DNA from: an uncultured Fibrobacter sp.
GTDB taxonomy: Bacteria; Fibrobacterota; Fibrobacteria; Fibrobacterales; Fibrobacteraceae
Reading direction: 5' to 3'
Length of the DNA stretch: 61,249 nucleotides
NCBI GenBank assembly: GCA_946183925.1
Contig: CAMHDS010000006.1
Span: 1-61,249, forward strand
The notes under the pieces are model-generated. The model had not been told where the DNA came from, searched no databases, and worked only from the letters and a program-made list of their open reading frames with translations. This document shows positions 42,327 to 51,208 of this stretch, one piece after another. Both the position numbers and the translations under genes were made by a program. The stretch's first letter is position 1. Every line of letters starts with the position of its first letter.

Positions 42327-42376
42327 CTCTCGTCTTTCGTCTGTAGGGCCGAAGGCCCGTTCTTTCGTCTAAATTA
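42325..42376. repeat. CTTTCGTCT array around a GGGCCGAAGGCCC hairpin
   Basis: CTCGTCTTTCGTCTGTA, hairpin GGGCCGAAGGCCC (42346-42358), then GTTCTTTCGTCTAAATTA, whose TTA is the CBM48 stop codon. The hairpin is identical to the one at 5335-5347. Confidence 0.65.
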
Positions 42377-42778
42377 GACGTGCTTGATCTTGTTGTCGCC
42401 TTCGTCCCAGTACTGACCGTCGCAGACGAACTTGTATTCGTAAACGCCGGAGTCGAGGGTGACCTTACCGACCCAGAGACCGGTCTTCTTGTCCTTCTTG
42501 AGCATATCCTTGTCGATAGCCCAGTTGTTGAAGGAACCGGCAACGGAAACGGTAGTGGCCAGGGGGCAGTTGGCTTCGAACACCACGGCGACCTTCTTGG
42601 AGGCCTTGGGGGCGGCTTTCTTTGCCGGGGCGGCCTTTACGGCAGCCTTTTTCTCGGCAGCGGGCTTGGCGGCCTTGGGGGCGGCAGCCTTAGTGGCGGT
42701 CTTCTTGGCCGGGGCGACCTTTACCGCAGCCTTCTTGGCAGCGGGGGCCTTTGTTGTCTTAGCAGTAGCTTTGGTCAT
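42374..42778 (-). CDS. CBM48/AMPK-like glycogen-binding domain with histone-H1-like Lys/Ala-rich tail
   Basis: The 134-aa protein has two parts. Residues 1-62 are almost only Ala, Lys, Pro and Thr (repeated AAPAKKAA and KAAVKVAPAKK units), like bacterial histone-H1-type proteins. Residues ~63-134 form a CBM48/isoamylase-N domain: VSVAGSFNNWAID, TGLWVGKVTLDSGVYEYKF and CDGQYWDEGDNKIKHV, the usual glycogen/starch-binding pattern. There is no signal peptide. A role tethering glycogen to nucleic acid or another polyanion would be speculation. The gene has a TATCTTTG box, an AAAGGAG site and a terminator of its own. Confidence 0.8.
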   Translation of the reverse strand: MTKATAKTTKAPAAKKAAVKVAPAKKTATKAAAPKAAKPAAEKKAAVKAAPAKKAAPKASKKVAVVFEANCPLATTVSVAGSFNNWAIDKDMLKKDKKTGLWVGKVTLDSGVYEYKFVCDGQYWDEGDNKIKHV

Positions 42779-42804
42779 AGTTATCTCCTTTACTTAGTCC
42801 GCGC

Positions 42805-42812
42805 CAAAGATA
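42805..42812 (-). promoter_or_regulatory. TATCTTTG promoter box of the CBM48 gene
   Basis: A perfect TAnnTTTG on the minus strand, 26 nt before the ATG, followed by the AAAGGAG ribosome binding site. Confidence 0.55.
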
Positions 42813-42995
42813 GTAAAAAAAAGTTTAACTGTCTAATAAAAAAATGAGATTACTAGAAAAATGGTTGATAATAGGTTTTATTTTTGCGAATTTAGGTAAA
42901 AAACGGGAATTAAGCGTAAAAAACCGAAGAAAAAAAGAAGTGAAAAGTGAAAAAAACTATCTTTCGGCGAAACAACAAAAAAGGAGCATTTCTAA

Positions 42996-44318
42996 ATGAA
43001 AAAGAGCCTAACCCTCATGCTGGCCGCTATATCGGCGGTTTTCTTTGCCTGTAGCGACGACAGCAGTTCGGACAACGGAACAGGTGGCGGTAGTGTTACC
43101 GTCGAGTTGTCCGGGTCCATTGTAGTTGATACCCTGAATAAGACCATAATCACTCTAGTGCAGGAATTCGAAGACGAGTGCGTCAACAAGGGTGCGGGTG
43201 TTTATAACTGGGAAAGCGTTGACCATGGTCTTGACTCCTCTTATTCGAAGTATGAATTCATCGGTGATACTCTGGTGGTGTACGATTGCGAGTACGTTGA
43301 TGATGACGGTGATTTCAGGTATTGCGACGATGAAGGTCAGATGATGGTTGGCGGTAAGGCCGGCAAGTTGGACGGCACTTGGAAAACTATTCTCTGTATG
43401 TATGATACCGAAGATTCCGAGAGCACTTGCTTTACGCCTTGTTCTGAAGTTTCTGGTGGCAAGCTCTCTGAAGAAGAAATGGAAAAGATGTCCGAAGAAA
43501 TGGAAAAGGCGTACGCAAAGGACCCTGAGAAGGCTTCTAAGATGTATGAAAACATGATAGATCGCATGACCTGCCTTGATAATATGGAAATGCAAAAAAG
43601 GGGACTTGATGAGGGGACTGTCAAGATATCGGGTAATGAGATTTCTACGAAGTCTACACAATACTACGACCTCGATGTGCTTTTTGACGACTTCATGAAT
43701 TCCGAGTTTATGTCCAAGTTCTATAGGAGCCTGGCTAATGAAGATCCTTATGTTCCCGATTACAGTTACTTGATCGAAGAGGATTCTTCTGATGTGGAAG
43801 AATACAAGGAGTCGGCAAATGTGGAAGTGTTGAAGCAGACAAAGAGCAGCGTCACCTTCAAGGTGGCCGGTCAGACGGTTTCGGTAGATGTCGATGAATA
43901 CGATATTTCTCTTGACCTGTTCGAACTTTCCATGTCCGTTTCGGTCAATGGAAAGTCTTGCCAGTTGCAGGTGGAAGAAGGCGAGGTGACCGAGGGCTTG
44001 TGCAAGTCTGAAAACGGGGAGTTCTTTAAGAAGAGCACGATTGAAGACGCCTCCGGCAACAAGATTACCATTGTATCCAAGTACGAAAAGTCCAATGAAG
44101 ACGAATATGAGAATTGCACTGAATCCTTGATGGACTCCCTGTATGCCGCTATCCGCAAGAACAACAGTAGTTCAAGTGGTGATGACGACTACGAAACGTC
44201 CTATGATCCCGCCGAGTCTTTCAGCAAGAAGGCCATGTCTGACCGTGAACTGGCCAAGAAGAAGTTCTTGAAGATTTCTCGCAAGTTCTCCCGCATGTTG
44301 AAGAAACTGGCTAAATAA
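42996..44318 (+). CDS. Lipoprotein of unknown function
   Basis: The 440-aa product has lipobox FFAC (Cys about 19) followed by an acidic Ser/Asp/Gly-rich spacer (SDDSSSDNGTGGG). The body is acidic with two helical, Glu/Lys-rich stretches (SEEEMEKMSEEMEKAYAKD) and beta-rich segments, and the last 25 residues are strongly basic (KKKFLKISRKFSRMLKK). I recognise no domain. AAAAAGGAG lies well before the ATG. The gene stands alone between an A-rich leader and a terminator. Confidence 0.75.
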   Translation: MKKSLTLMLAAISAVFFACSDDSSSDNGTGGGSVTVELSGSIVVDTLNKTIITLVQEFEDECVNKGAGVYNWESVDHGLDSSYSKYEFIGDTLVVYDCEYVDDDGDFRYCDDEGQMMVGGKAGKLDGTWKTILCMYDTEDSESTCFTPCSEVSGGKLSEEEMEKMSEEMEKAYAKDPEKASKMYENMIDRMTCLDNMEMQKRGLDEGTVKISGNEISTKSTQYYDLDVLFDDFMNSEFMSKFYRSLANEDPYVPDYSYLIEEDSSDVEEYKESANVEVLKQTKSSVTFKVAGQTVSVDVDEYDISLDLFELSMSVSVNGKSCQLQVEEGEVTEGLCKSENGEFFKKSTIEDASGNKITIVSKYEKSNEDEYENCTESLMDSLYAAIRKNNSSSSGDDDYETSYDPAESFSKKAMSDRELAKKKFLKISRKFSRMLKKLAK

Positions 44319-44342
44319 GAAAAGGCTATTTGCTTGAAAATG

Positions 44343-44370
44343 ATCCCGGCCTCTTGGGTCGGGATTTTTT
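44343..44370 (+). terminator. Terminator of the lipoprotein gene
   Basis: ATCCCG (44343-44348) pairs with CGGGAT (44360-44365), followed by TTTTTT. Confidence 0.75.
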
Positions 44371-44410
44371 ATTTTTGTAGAAAGCCGAGAAATAGCGGCA
44401 AGAGGTTTTT

Positions 44411-45979
44411 ATGAACGTTACGATGCAAGAGGTAATGAAAGAGTCCGGCGTGGCATTTGGTACCAGCGGTGCTCGTGGACTTGTGACCGCCATGACGGAC
44501 CGAGTATGCTATGTGTATGCCCGCTCCTTTATCAAGTACTGCGAGACCTGCTACAAGTGCGAACACACTATCGCCATCGCCGGCGATTTGCGCCCCAGCA
44601 CCGAACGGATTCTGAAAGCTCTCGTAAAGGCGGGGGAGGACAGTTCCTGGAAGGTGGTCTATTGCGGACGTATCCCGAGCCCGGCCATCGCGCTGTACGG
44701 CATCGACAAGAAGCTCCCCACCATTATGGTGACGGGGAGTCACATTCCCGCAGACCGTAACGGCATCAAGTTCAACCACCCCCAGGGCGAAATTTCCAAG
44801 AAAGACGAACAGGGAATCGTTTCCCAGTCCGTTGATTTTGACGAATTGATTTTCGATGGGGCGGGTATGCTGAAATCGGCGCCGGAATTGCCGACGGTTG
44901 AAGCCGAGGCTGAAGAGAATTACCTGAAGCGCTACCCAGCGTTTTTCGGGAGCAAGGCCCTTTTGGGGCTTACCATCGGCGTGTACCAGCATTCCGCCGT
45001 GGGCCGCGACATCGTGGTGAAGGTTCTGGAAAGTCTGGGCGCTATCGTAAAGCCCTTCGCCAGGAGCGAGACTTTTATTCCGGTGGATACCGAGGCCATC
45101 CGTAAAGAAGACGAAGAACTGGCCCGTGAATTTGCCCACAAGGATTTTGTGGACGCCATCTTCAGTACCGACGGGGATTCCGACCGGCCGCTTTTGGCGG
45201 ACGATACCGGCATGTGGCTCAGGGGCGACGTGCTGGGCATCCTCGCTGCCCAGGCGCTGGGTATCCAGCGCATTGCAACTCCCGTGAGTTGCAACACGTC
45301 GCTTGAAAAGTCCGGAAGCTTCCTGAAGATTTGCCGTACCCGCATAGGCAGCCCCTACGTGATCGCCGGCATGGAAAGCCTGGTGGACGGTGCCGACAAG
45401 TCTGTGTCTGTGGCCGGTTACGAGGCCAACGGAGGATTCTTGCTGCAGACGGACTTGACCCGTGAATTTGCGGAACGCGACAGCAACGGCAATGAGACGC
45501 GGGTGACCCGCACCTTGCCGGCGCTCCCTACCCGTGACGCCCTGCTCCCCATGCTTGCCGTGATGGTGCGCGTCCGGGAAGAGAGAATGTGCGTGGTGGA
45601 CCTGCTGAAAAAGCTCCCCAAGCGCTTTACGCTCAGTGACCGTCTTAAGGAATTCCCCACCGAAATTTCAAAGGCAAAGCTTGCCGAAATTCGGGAACAG
45701 AAACTGGGCAAGAAACTGTTCGGTGCCCTTACGGCAAAGCCTAGCCGTTTTGCAAAGCCCGATGCCAATGGCAACATGCCTGCACCCTTCCACGGCGATA
45801 TCGTCTCCATCGACGAGACCGACGGCTACCGTATGGAATTCGACTCCGGCGATATCGTGCACCTGCGGCCCAGCGGAAACGCTCCGGAATTCCGCTGTTA
45901 CGTAGAAACCGGCGATAAGGAGCGCTCCCTCGAACTCCTCGCCGGTTGTATGAAAATTATGGAAGGTTGGCGGAAATAG
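44411..45979 (+). CDS. Phosphoglucomutase/phosphomannomutase
   Basis: The 522-aa enzyme belongs to the alpha-D-phosphohexomutase superfamily, interconverting hexose 1- and 6-phosphates. GTSGARGLV near the N-terminus, the phosphoserine loop VTGSHIPADRNGIKF, the metal loop STDGDSDRPLL and the C-terminal phosphate-binding RPSGNAPEFRCY are all visible. EANGGF is the sugar-binding loop; its Asn in place of Gly (usual GEMSGH/GEESGG) leaves specificity open. Likely roles are supply of glucose-1-phosphate for glycogen or of mannose-1-phosphate for surface sugars. Confidence 0.9.
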   Translation: MNVTMQEVMKESGVAFGTSGARGLVTAMTDRVCYVYARSFIKYCETCYKCEHTIAIAGDLRPSTERILKALVKAGEDSSWKVVYCGRIPSPAIALYGIDKKLPTIMVTGSHIPADRNGIKFNHPQGEISKKDEQGIVSQSVDFDELIFDGAGMLKSAPELPTVEAEAEENYLKRYPAFFGSKALLGLTIGVYQHSAVGRDIVVKVLESLGAIVKPFARSETFIPVDTEAIRKEDEELAREFAHKDFVDAIFSTDGDSDRPLLADDTGMWLRGDVLGILAAQALGIQRIATPVSCNTSLEKSGSFLKICRTRIGSPYVIAGMESLVDGADKSVSVAGYEANGGFLLQTDLTREFAERDSNGNETRVTRTLPALPTRDALLPMLAVMVRVREERMCVVDLLKKLPKRFTLSDRLKEFPTEISKAKLAEIREQKLGKKLFGALTAKPSRFAKPDANGNMPAPFHGDIVSIDETDGYRMEFDSGDIVHLRPSGNAPEFRCYVETGDKERSLELLAGCMKIMEGWRK

Positions 45980-46036
45980 AAAAAAATGCTAATTTAAAAC
46001 CGTTATGAATCATTCCAATGGTTCAGAAGGAGTTAT

Positions 46037-47191
46037 ATGAACTTGACACGCTATACTTTTGGACTTGCTGTAGGTGCCGTCTTGGTTGCCTGCGGTGGCA
46101 ATAACCCACAGCCGGCAGTGGAACCCGCCGAGCCTGTTGCCGCCCCCGCCCCCAAGGTATCTCTGGACAGTGCCGTGGATCGTTACAGCTATGCTCTGGG
46201 CATGGACTTGGGTAAGGCTATCGCCAATATCAATGTTCCTGTCAAGATGGATGTGCTGATGATTGCTCTCCAAGACGAAGTGGATCCATCCCGCATGCCT
46301 CTTTTGAAGGACTCTGAATCGGAATCCGCCCTGCAAGATCTGTTGCTCCGCATGCAGAAGCAGAAAGAGGAAGACGAAAAGGCTGCCGCCGCCAAGGCCC
46401 TGGAAGACCAGGCCGCATTCCTCGCCAAGAATATTCAGGATTCTACGGTAAAAGTGACGCCTAAGGGTGTACAGTATCGTGTGCTCAAGGCCGGCACGGG
46501 AATTTCGCCCAAAGTGACGGACAAGGTCCAGGTGCACTACATCGGGGCTCTGCTGGATGGTACCCAGTTTGACAATAGCGTCAAGCGTGGCGAACCTCTG
46601 GAGTTCCCCGTAGGTGCAGTCATCGAGGGCTGGCAAGACTTGCTCCAGGTCATGAAAGAAGGGGACAAGGTGAAGGCCTGGATTCCTAGCGCTTTGGCCT
46701 ACGGCGAAGCCGGCGTTCCGCCTACCATTCCTGGCAATGCCCTCTTGATTTTTGAAGTGGAACTGTTGAAGGTTTATGCCGAAGTTCCGCCTGTGGATTC
46801 TACGGCTGTACCTGCTGACAGTGCTGCCGCTGCCCCTGCCGACAGTGCCGCAAATGCCGCCGCTTCCGCTGCCGCCGCTCCTGCAGACACGACGAAGGCT
46901 GCGCCTTCTAAGCCTGCTGCAGCTCCCGCCCCGGCGGACAGCACCAAGGCCGCTCCTGCCGAAGCCAAACCTGCCGCCGAAGCTAAGCCTGCGGCAGCTC
47001 CCGCTACGGCGCCTGCAGATACGGCAAAGGCTGCTGCGCCTGCAGCCAAGGCTGCCCCTGCCGCCGCTCCTGCTGCAAAGCCCGAAGCAAAACCGGCTGC
47101 TGCCAAACCTGCCGCCGAGGCTAAGCCTGCTGCAGCTCCCGCCGCTGCGCCTGCTGCAAAACCCGCAGCAAAACCAGCTGCTAAGCAATAG
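46037..47191 (+). CDS. FKBP-type peptidyl-prolyl isomerase lipoprotein with Ala/Pro/Lys-rich tail
   Basis: The 384-aa protein has lipobox LVAC (Cys about 19), an FkpA/Mip-like N-terminal helical dimerisation region (about 45-140, RYSYALGMDLGKAI onward) and an FKBP domain (about 145-255) with VQVHYIGALLDGTQFDNS, VIEGWQDLLQVMKEGDK and AYGEAGVPPTIPGNALL. The final ~125 residues are nearly pure Ala, Pro, Lys, Asp, Ser and Glu in repeated units such as APADSTKAAPAEAK, an unusual addition for this family. It should assist folding in the periplasm or at the outer membrane; the tail might span or bind the wall (inference). AAGGAG precedes the ATG. Confidence 0.9.
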   Translation: MNLTRYTFGLAVGAVLVACGGNNPQPAVEPAEPVAAPAPKVSLDSAVDRYSYALGMDLGKAIANINVPVKMDVLMIALQDEVDPSRMPLLKDSESESALQDLLLRMQKQKEEDEKAAAAKALEDQAAFLAKNIQDSTVKVTPKGVQYRVLKAGTGISPKVTDKVQVHYIGALLDGTQFDNSVKRGEPLEFPVGAVIEGWQDLLQVMKEGDKVKAWIPSALAYGEAGVPPTIPGNALLIFEVELLKVYAEVPPVDSTAVPADSAAAAPADSAANAAASAAAAPADTTKAAPSKPAAAPAPADSTKAAPAEAKPAAEAKPAAAPATAPADTAKAAAPAAKAAPAAAPAAKPEAKPAAAKPAAEAKPAAAPAAAPAAKPAAKPAAKQ

Positions 47192-47214
47192 TTTGCGGTA
47201 GACAAGTTTTAATG

Positions 47215-47240
47215 AAGGCGCAGGGTTTCCTGCGTCTTTT
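47215..47240 (+). terminator. Terminator of the FKBP gene
   Basis: AAGGCGCAGG and CCTGCGTCTT form a stem around a GTTT loop and a T tract follows. The argA promoter box starts 3 nt later. Confidence 0.75.
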
Positions 47241-47242
47241 GT

Positions 47243-47250
47243 TATCTTTT
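47243..47250 (+). promoter_or_regulatory. TATCTTTT promoter box of the argA-like gene
   Basis: The box ends 5 nt before ATG 47256, directly behind the preceding terminator. No Shine-Dalgarno is seen. Confidence 0.45.
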
Positions 47251-47255
47251 AGATT

Positions 47256-48614
47256 ATGAGCAATACTGTGTCCGATTTCTATTCCCAGCATTTCGAAGTT
47301 TCCGGGTTCATCCGGGAAGTCTTCGGCTATATGGACCGGTTCAAGGGCCAGCTCTTTGTATTGAAGATTGAAGACGGCCTCATGGACCACCCGCTGTTCC
47401 CTGTGCTCATGCGGGATATCGCCCTGTTGCACAAGGCGGGAATCCGAATCATTATCGTGCCGGGAACCAGGAACAGCATTGACGCCCAGCTGAAGGCTTG
47501 GGAAATCGAGTCCAAGTTCGAAGGCGGCGTGCGGCTTACCAGCGAAGAGGCCCTGCCCCTGATAGAGCAGGCGTCTTTAGGTGTTGCCCAGAGGATTATG
47601 AGCCACCTGACGGCCAGCGGCCTGAGCGGCATCCAGGGGAACTGGGTGCTGGCCCGGAGTCTCGGGGTCATCGAAGGTGTGGACTACATGCGGACAGGCC
47701 GGATTGAACGGATCCAGCGGGATATCTTGGAACAGCTTTTGAACGAGAAGTTCGTGCCTATTATTCCGCCTATCGGCTGGAACAAGCTTGGACAGGCCTA
47801 CAATATCAGTTCTACGGAACTGGCCACGGAACTCTGCAAGTACATGCAGGTGGGCAAACTGTTCTTTATCGGCAGTGAGAACGGTATCAAGCTGGAAGGT
47901 CTTGCTACGGGCAAGAACACCAAGTATCTGGAACCTACTGATAGCGGCGTGATTTCGGCCCTGGACGTGGACCAGGCCAAGGAACTTCTGGAGCTGAATG
48001 CTGACAAGCTGAACTTTGCCCAGAAGGATTACTTGCAGAATGCCATCAACGCCTGCGAGGCCGGAGCGAACCGCGTCCACTTGCTGAGCGGCGAGTTCCA
48101 GGGCAGTGTGCTGCAAGAAGTATTTAGCGCACGGGGCGACGGTACCATGGTGTACGCAAACCAGTATTCCAGCATCCGGCCTGCCAACATGGAAGACATT
48201 CCCGATATCTTGCGGATCATGCAGGACTATATCGCGAAGGGTTACCTGGTGCCCCGGACCCAAGAGAGCATTTCCGAAAAGCTCAAGGACTACGTGGTGT
48301 ACAGCATCGACAACAGCATCCACGGTTGTGGCGCCCTGCACGAGTTCGAAGACGGCATGGCCGAAGTGGCTGCCATTGCCGTGGCCGCCAACTACCGCAA
48401 GTCCGGTATCGGCGACGCTATCGTGCGGCACTTGATTTCTGTAGGCCGGATGAAGGGCTACAAGAAGTTGTTCCTGCTCACCACCCAGGCTCTGGATTGG
48501 TTCTACCCCTTCGGATTCGAAGACGGCTCCGTAGAGGATTTGCCGAGGAGCAAGCGGGAACATTACAACACCAAGCGGAAATCCCGTATCTTAGTTATGC
48601 CGCTGGAAAAGTGA
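47256..48614 (+). CDS. argA: Amino-acid N-acetyltransferase (N-acetylglutamate synthase)
   Basis: The 452-aa protein has the two-part ArgA layout: an N-terminal amino-acid-kinase-like domain (about 20-290; IVPGTRNSIDAQL, STELATELCKYM) and a C-terminal GNAT domain (about 300-452; IHGCGALHEFEDGMAEVAA, ANYRKSGIGDAIVRHLI as the acetyl-CoA loop). It would make N-acetylglutamate, the first step of arginine synthesis, and may be feedback-inhibited by arginine through the kinase-like domain. A short leader and promoter box 5 nt upstream fix the start. Confidence 0.9.
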   Translation: MSNTVSDFYSQHFEVSGFIREVFGYMDRFKGQLFVLKIEDGLMDHPLFPVLMRDIALLHKAGIRIIIVPGTRNSIDAQLKAWEIESKFEGGVRLTSEEALPLIEQASLGVAQRIMSHLTASGLSGIQGNWVLARSLGVIEGVDYMRTGRIERIQRDILEQLLNEKFVPIIPPIGWNKLGQAYNISSTELATELCKYMQVGKLFFIGSENGIKLEGLATGKNTKYLEPTDSGVISALDVDQAKELLELNADKLNFAQKDYLQNAINACEAGANRVHLLSGEFQGSVLQEVFSARGDGTMVYANQYSSIRPANMEDIPDILRIMQDYIAKGYLVPRTQESISEKLKDYVVYSIDNSIHGCGALHEFEDGMAEVAAIAVAANYRKSGIGDAIVRHLISVGRMKGYKKLFLLTTQALDWFYPFGFEDGSVEDLPRSKREHYNTKRKSRILVMPLEK

Positions 48615-48665
48615 CACCCTTCGGCAAGCTCAGGGCAGGCTCCGCGTCATCCTGAGTCTTCATTT

Positions 48666-48692
48666 GTCATCCCCGCGAAGGCGGGGATCTCC
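48666..48692. repeat. REP-like palindrome, family A copy 3
   Basis: GTCATCCCCGCGAAGGCGGG followed by GATCTCC: CCCCGC/GCGGGG arms, perfect. It lies just before the nitroreductase gene, next to a CGTCATCCTGAGTC fragment. Confidence 0.75.
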
Positions 48693-48704
48693 AAGGAAAA
48701 AAAC

Positions 48705-49295
48705 ATGAACACTCTCGAAGCCATACGCACACGACGCAGCACCCGCAAGTTCAAGGCACAACCTGTGGAAATGGAAAAGCTGCAGGCTGTTGTCGAGGCG
48801 GGCCGCTTTGGACCTACCGGCGGCAACGCCCAGAGCAACCGGTTTTTCGTGATTTCGGATGCTGCGGTGATTGCGAAGCTCAAGGAGTTGGTGCAGGCAG
48901 CCTTTGCGAAGATGGAACTCCGCGAAGACCTGTACAAGAGCCTGCAGAATTCCATTCGTCTGTCGCAGAAGGGCAATTATTCCTTCTGCTATACGGCACC
49001 CGTGCTGATTGTGGTGGCAAACAAGAAGGAATATGGCAACAACATGGCCGACGTGGCCTGTGCCGTGGAGAATATGATGCTTGCTGCCAACGAACTGGAC
49101 CTGGGCAGTTGCTACATCAACCAGCTCAAGTGGCTGAACGAGGATCCGACGATTTTGGAATACTTGCGCGGTCTCGGCTTGCGTGAAGACGAACGGGTGT
49201 ACGCCTCGGTTGCTATCGGTTACGCCGCCACGGAATCGGGCCTCCCGAACCGGAATGAATCTCCACGCACTGGTAACGAAGTGGTGTTTGTGTAA
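48705..49295 (+). CDS. Nitroreductase-family flavoprotein
   Basis: The 196-aa protein fits the FMN-dependent nitroreductase fold: TRRSTRKFKAQPVE at the N-terminus (FMN-phosphate binding), GRFGPTGGNAQSNR, NMLAANELDLGSCYIN-like segment in the middle and VAIGYAATESGLPNRNE near the end. Substrate cannot be told. A family A repeat ends 12 bp before the ATG and CCAAGGAAAA serves as ribosome binding site. folE follows after 12 bp, suggesting cotranscription. Confidence 0.88.
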   Translation: MNTLEAIRTRRSTRKFKAQPVEMEKLQAVVEAGRFGPTGGNAQSNRFFVISDAAVIAKLKELVQAAFAKMELREDLYKSLQNSIRLSQKGNYSFCYTAPVLIVVANKKEYGNNMADVACAVENMMLAANELDLGSCYINQLKWLNEDPTILEYLRGLGLREDERVYASVAIGYAATESGLPNRNESPRTGNEVVFV

Positions 49296-49307
49296 AAGGA
49301 TGTCAAG

Positions 49308-49874
49308 ATGAATTTAAAGATGATGGAAGACGGATTCCGGATGATACTCACCGGCATGGGCGAGGATCCAAACCGCGAAGGATTGCTGGAAACGCCCCGT
49401 CGTGTGGCGAAGATGTATGCCGAACTCATGACAGGACTTTCGGGCGAAATGAAGGCCGAAGACATCTTGAAGACCCGCTTCCACGAGAAGTACGATGAGA
49501 TGATTATCGTGCCGGATATCGAGTTTGCCAGCATGTGCGAACACCACTTTCTGCCGTTTACGGGCAAGGCGCATGTAGCTTATATTCCCGGCGACTGCGT
49601 GGTGGGACTTTCCAAGATCCCGCGGGTCGTTGAATTTTATGCCCGCTTTCCGCAAATCCAGGAACGCATGACCCGCCAAATTGCCGAGCTCATCCAGAAG
49701 GAACTGAACCCGAAGGGGGTCGCAGTGGTGCTTGAAGCGAGCCACATGTGTATGACCATGCGGGGGGTGAAAAAGCCCGGAGCGACGATGGTCACGACCC
49801 AGCTGCTCGGCCGGTTCAAGACCGACGAAAAGACCCGCGCGGAATTTATGTCCCGCATTTACGCACCGCGGTAA
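49308..49874 (+). CDS. folE: GTP cyclohydrolase I
   Basis: The 188-aa enzyme converts GTP to dihydroneopterin triphosphate, the entry to folate synthesis. Zn ligands are in MCEHHFLPF and HMCMTMRGV, and the substrate loop [28 protein letters not shown] region reads [16 protein letters not shown] near TPRRVAKMY completes the family pattern. It starts 12 bp after the nitroreductase stop with AAGGATG upstream. Confidence 0.95.
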   Translation: MNLKMMEDGFRMILTGMGEDPNREGLLETPRRVAKMYAELMTGLSGEMKAEDILKTRFHEKYDEMIIVPDIEFASMCEHHFLPFTGKAHVAYIPGDCVVGLSKIPRVVEFYARFPQIQERMTRQIAELIQKELNPKGVAVVLEASHMCMTMRGVKKPGATMVTTQLLGRFKTDEKTRAEFMSRIYAPR

Positions 49875-49904
49875 GGATTTCCCTTTTACTTTTTTCTTAC
49901 GGCA

Positions 49905-49931
49905 TTGCCTGCCTTCGAAAAAAAATATAAT
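49905..49931 (+). promoter_or_regulatory. Candidate promoter of the glycogen synthase gene
   Basis: TATAAT at 49926-49931 with TTGCCT at 49905-49910; the 15-nt spacer is short. The start codon is 41 nt downstream. Confidence 0.4.
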
Positions 49932-49972
49932 TATTGGTAAGAGTCTAACCTCATTTTACTGGCTGTTGAATT

Positions 49973-51202
49973 ATGAACGCTGCTATTCTTACGAACGAGT
50001 TTCCGCCGGAGATTTACGGCGGTGCTGGTATTCATGTCAAGTTCCTTACGCAGGAGTTGGCAAAGCTTTGTCATGTGGAAGCCCGCTGTTTCGGCGACCA
50101 GAATATTGACGAGGACAATGTCCATGCGGTCGGTTTTTCCCGCAAGTTGGGCCTAAACCCGAAGGACGACCGTTTCCAGAAAATTTTCAAGCCGTTGGAC
50201 ATCAACATCCAGTGGGCAGCAGCCCTCGACAATATTGATGTCATTCACTGCCACACCTGGTACAGTCATTTTGGCGGCGTTTTAGCGAGCCGCCTTTTGC
50301 AGTGTCCGTTGATTCTCACCACCCATTCTTTGGAACCCCACCGCCCCTGGAAGGCAGAACAGTTGGGCGATGGCGGCTATGCCATGAGCTGCTGGATTGA
50401 ACGTACTGCTTATGAAGCGGCTGACGGTGTAATTGCTGTGAGCGAGGGCATGAAACGAGACGTGATGAACCTTTACGGCGTTCCCGAAGACCGTGTGAAG
50501 GTGATTTACAACGGCATCGACCCGGACTTTTACGCTCCGACATTCAACGAAGATATTCTGACCAAGTGGGGTGTGGACCCGAAACGCCCCTACGTGCTGT
50601 TCGTGGGCCGCATTACCCGCCAGAAAGGCATTAGTCAGCTGATTCAGGCCATTCCGCAAATCGACAAGAGCGCCCAGGTGGTGCTTTGCGCCGGCGCTCC
50701 CGACACCATCGAACTTGCCGACGAGTGCAAGAACCTCATCGAAGAGGTGCAGAAGACCCGCGATGGTGTGGTGTGGATTCAGGAGGCGGTTCCTCACGAG
50801 GAACTTCGCGTGCTATACACCCATGCCACCGTTTTCGCGACTCCTTCGCTTTACGAGCCCTTTGGCATTATCAACCTGGAAGCCATGAGCTGTGGCACTC
50901 CGGTGGTAGGCTCTGCGGTGGGTGGCATTCCTGAAATTATCGTGGATGGCGAGACCGGATTCCTGGTGCCCCTGAAGCACGTCTCCGAAACGGACTTTGA
51001 CCCGGCGGACCCCAAGGCTTTCCAGACGGACTTTGCAAGCAAGCTGAACAAGATTCTTGAAAACCCGGAACTGGCAAAGAAGATGGGCGAAGTGAGCCGC
51101 AAGCGGGCCATCGACGTGTTCAGCTGGAAGTCCATCGCCAAGCAGACCTTCGACTTCTACGCCGAATGCATCGAGCGGTACAAGAGAGAAGGCAAGCGGT
51201 AA
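49973..51202 (+). CDS. glgA: Glycogen synthase, GT4 (actinobacterial GlgA/GlgM-like) type
   Basis: The 409-aa GT-B enzyme starts MNAAILTNEFPPEIYGGAG. The nucleotide-sugar C-domain shows LFVGRITRQKG and YEPFGIINLEAMSCGTPVV with the E-x7-E pair. HCHTWYSHFGG is in the N-domain. Length and motifs match the short GT4-type synthases (the actinobacterial GlgA group, some of which make maltose-1-phosphate) and not the 470+ aa GT5 GlgA of proteobacteria. It probably extends glucan from ADP- or UDP-glucose. The stop codon is followed by the convergent family C repeat. Confidence 0.85.
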   Translation: MNAAILTNEFPPEIYGGAGIHVKFLTQELAKLCHVEARCFGDQNIDEDNVHAVGFSRKLGLNPKDDRFQKIFKPLDINIQWAAALDNIDVIHCHTWYSHFGGVLASRLLQCPLILTTHSLEPHRPWKAEQLGDGGYAMSCWIERTAYEAADGVIAVSEGMKRDVMNLYGVPEDRVKVIYNGIDPDFYAPTFNEDILTKWGVDPKRPYVLFVGRITRQKGISQLIQAIPQIDKSAQVVLCAGAPDTIELADECKNLIEEVQKTRDGVVWIQEAVPHEELRVLYTHATVFATPSLYEPFGIINLEAMSCGTPVVGSAVGGIPEIIVDGETGFLVPLKHVSETDFDPADPKAFQTDFASKLNKILENPELAKKMGEVSRKRAIDVFSWKSIAKQTFDFYAECIERYKREGKR

Positions 51203-51208
51203 TCTTTA

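Noticed and set aside
42155..42373. Lysine riboswitch before lysA
   Set aside because: The leader consists of family B words, a CATCCTGAG element and the terminator and array of the neighbouring gene; no riboswitch core motif is visible.
46010..47188. Antisense Ser/Gly/Arg-rich open frame opposite the FKBP gene
   Set aside because: It mirrors the Ala/Pro/Lys codon repeats of the FKBP tail; composition is a by-product of that repeat.
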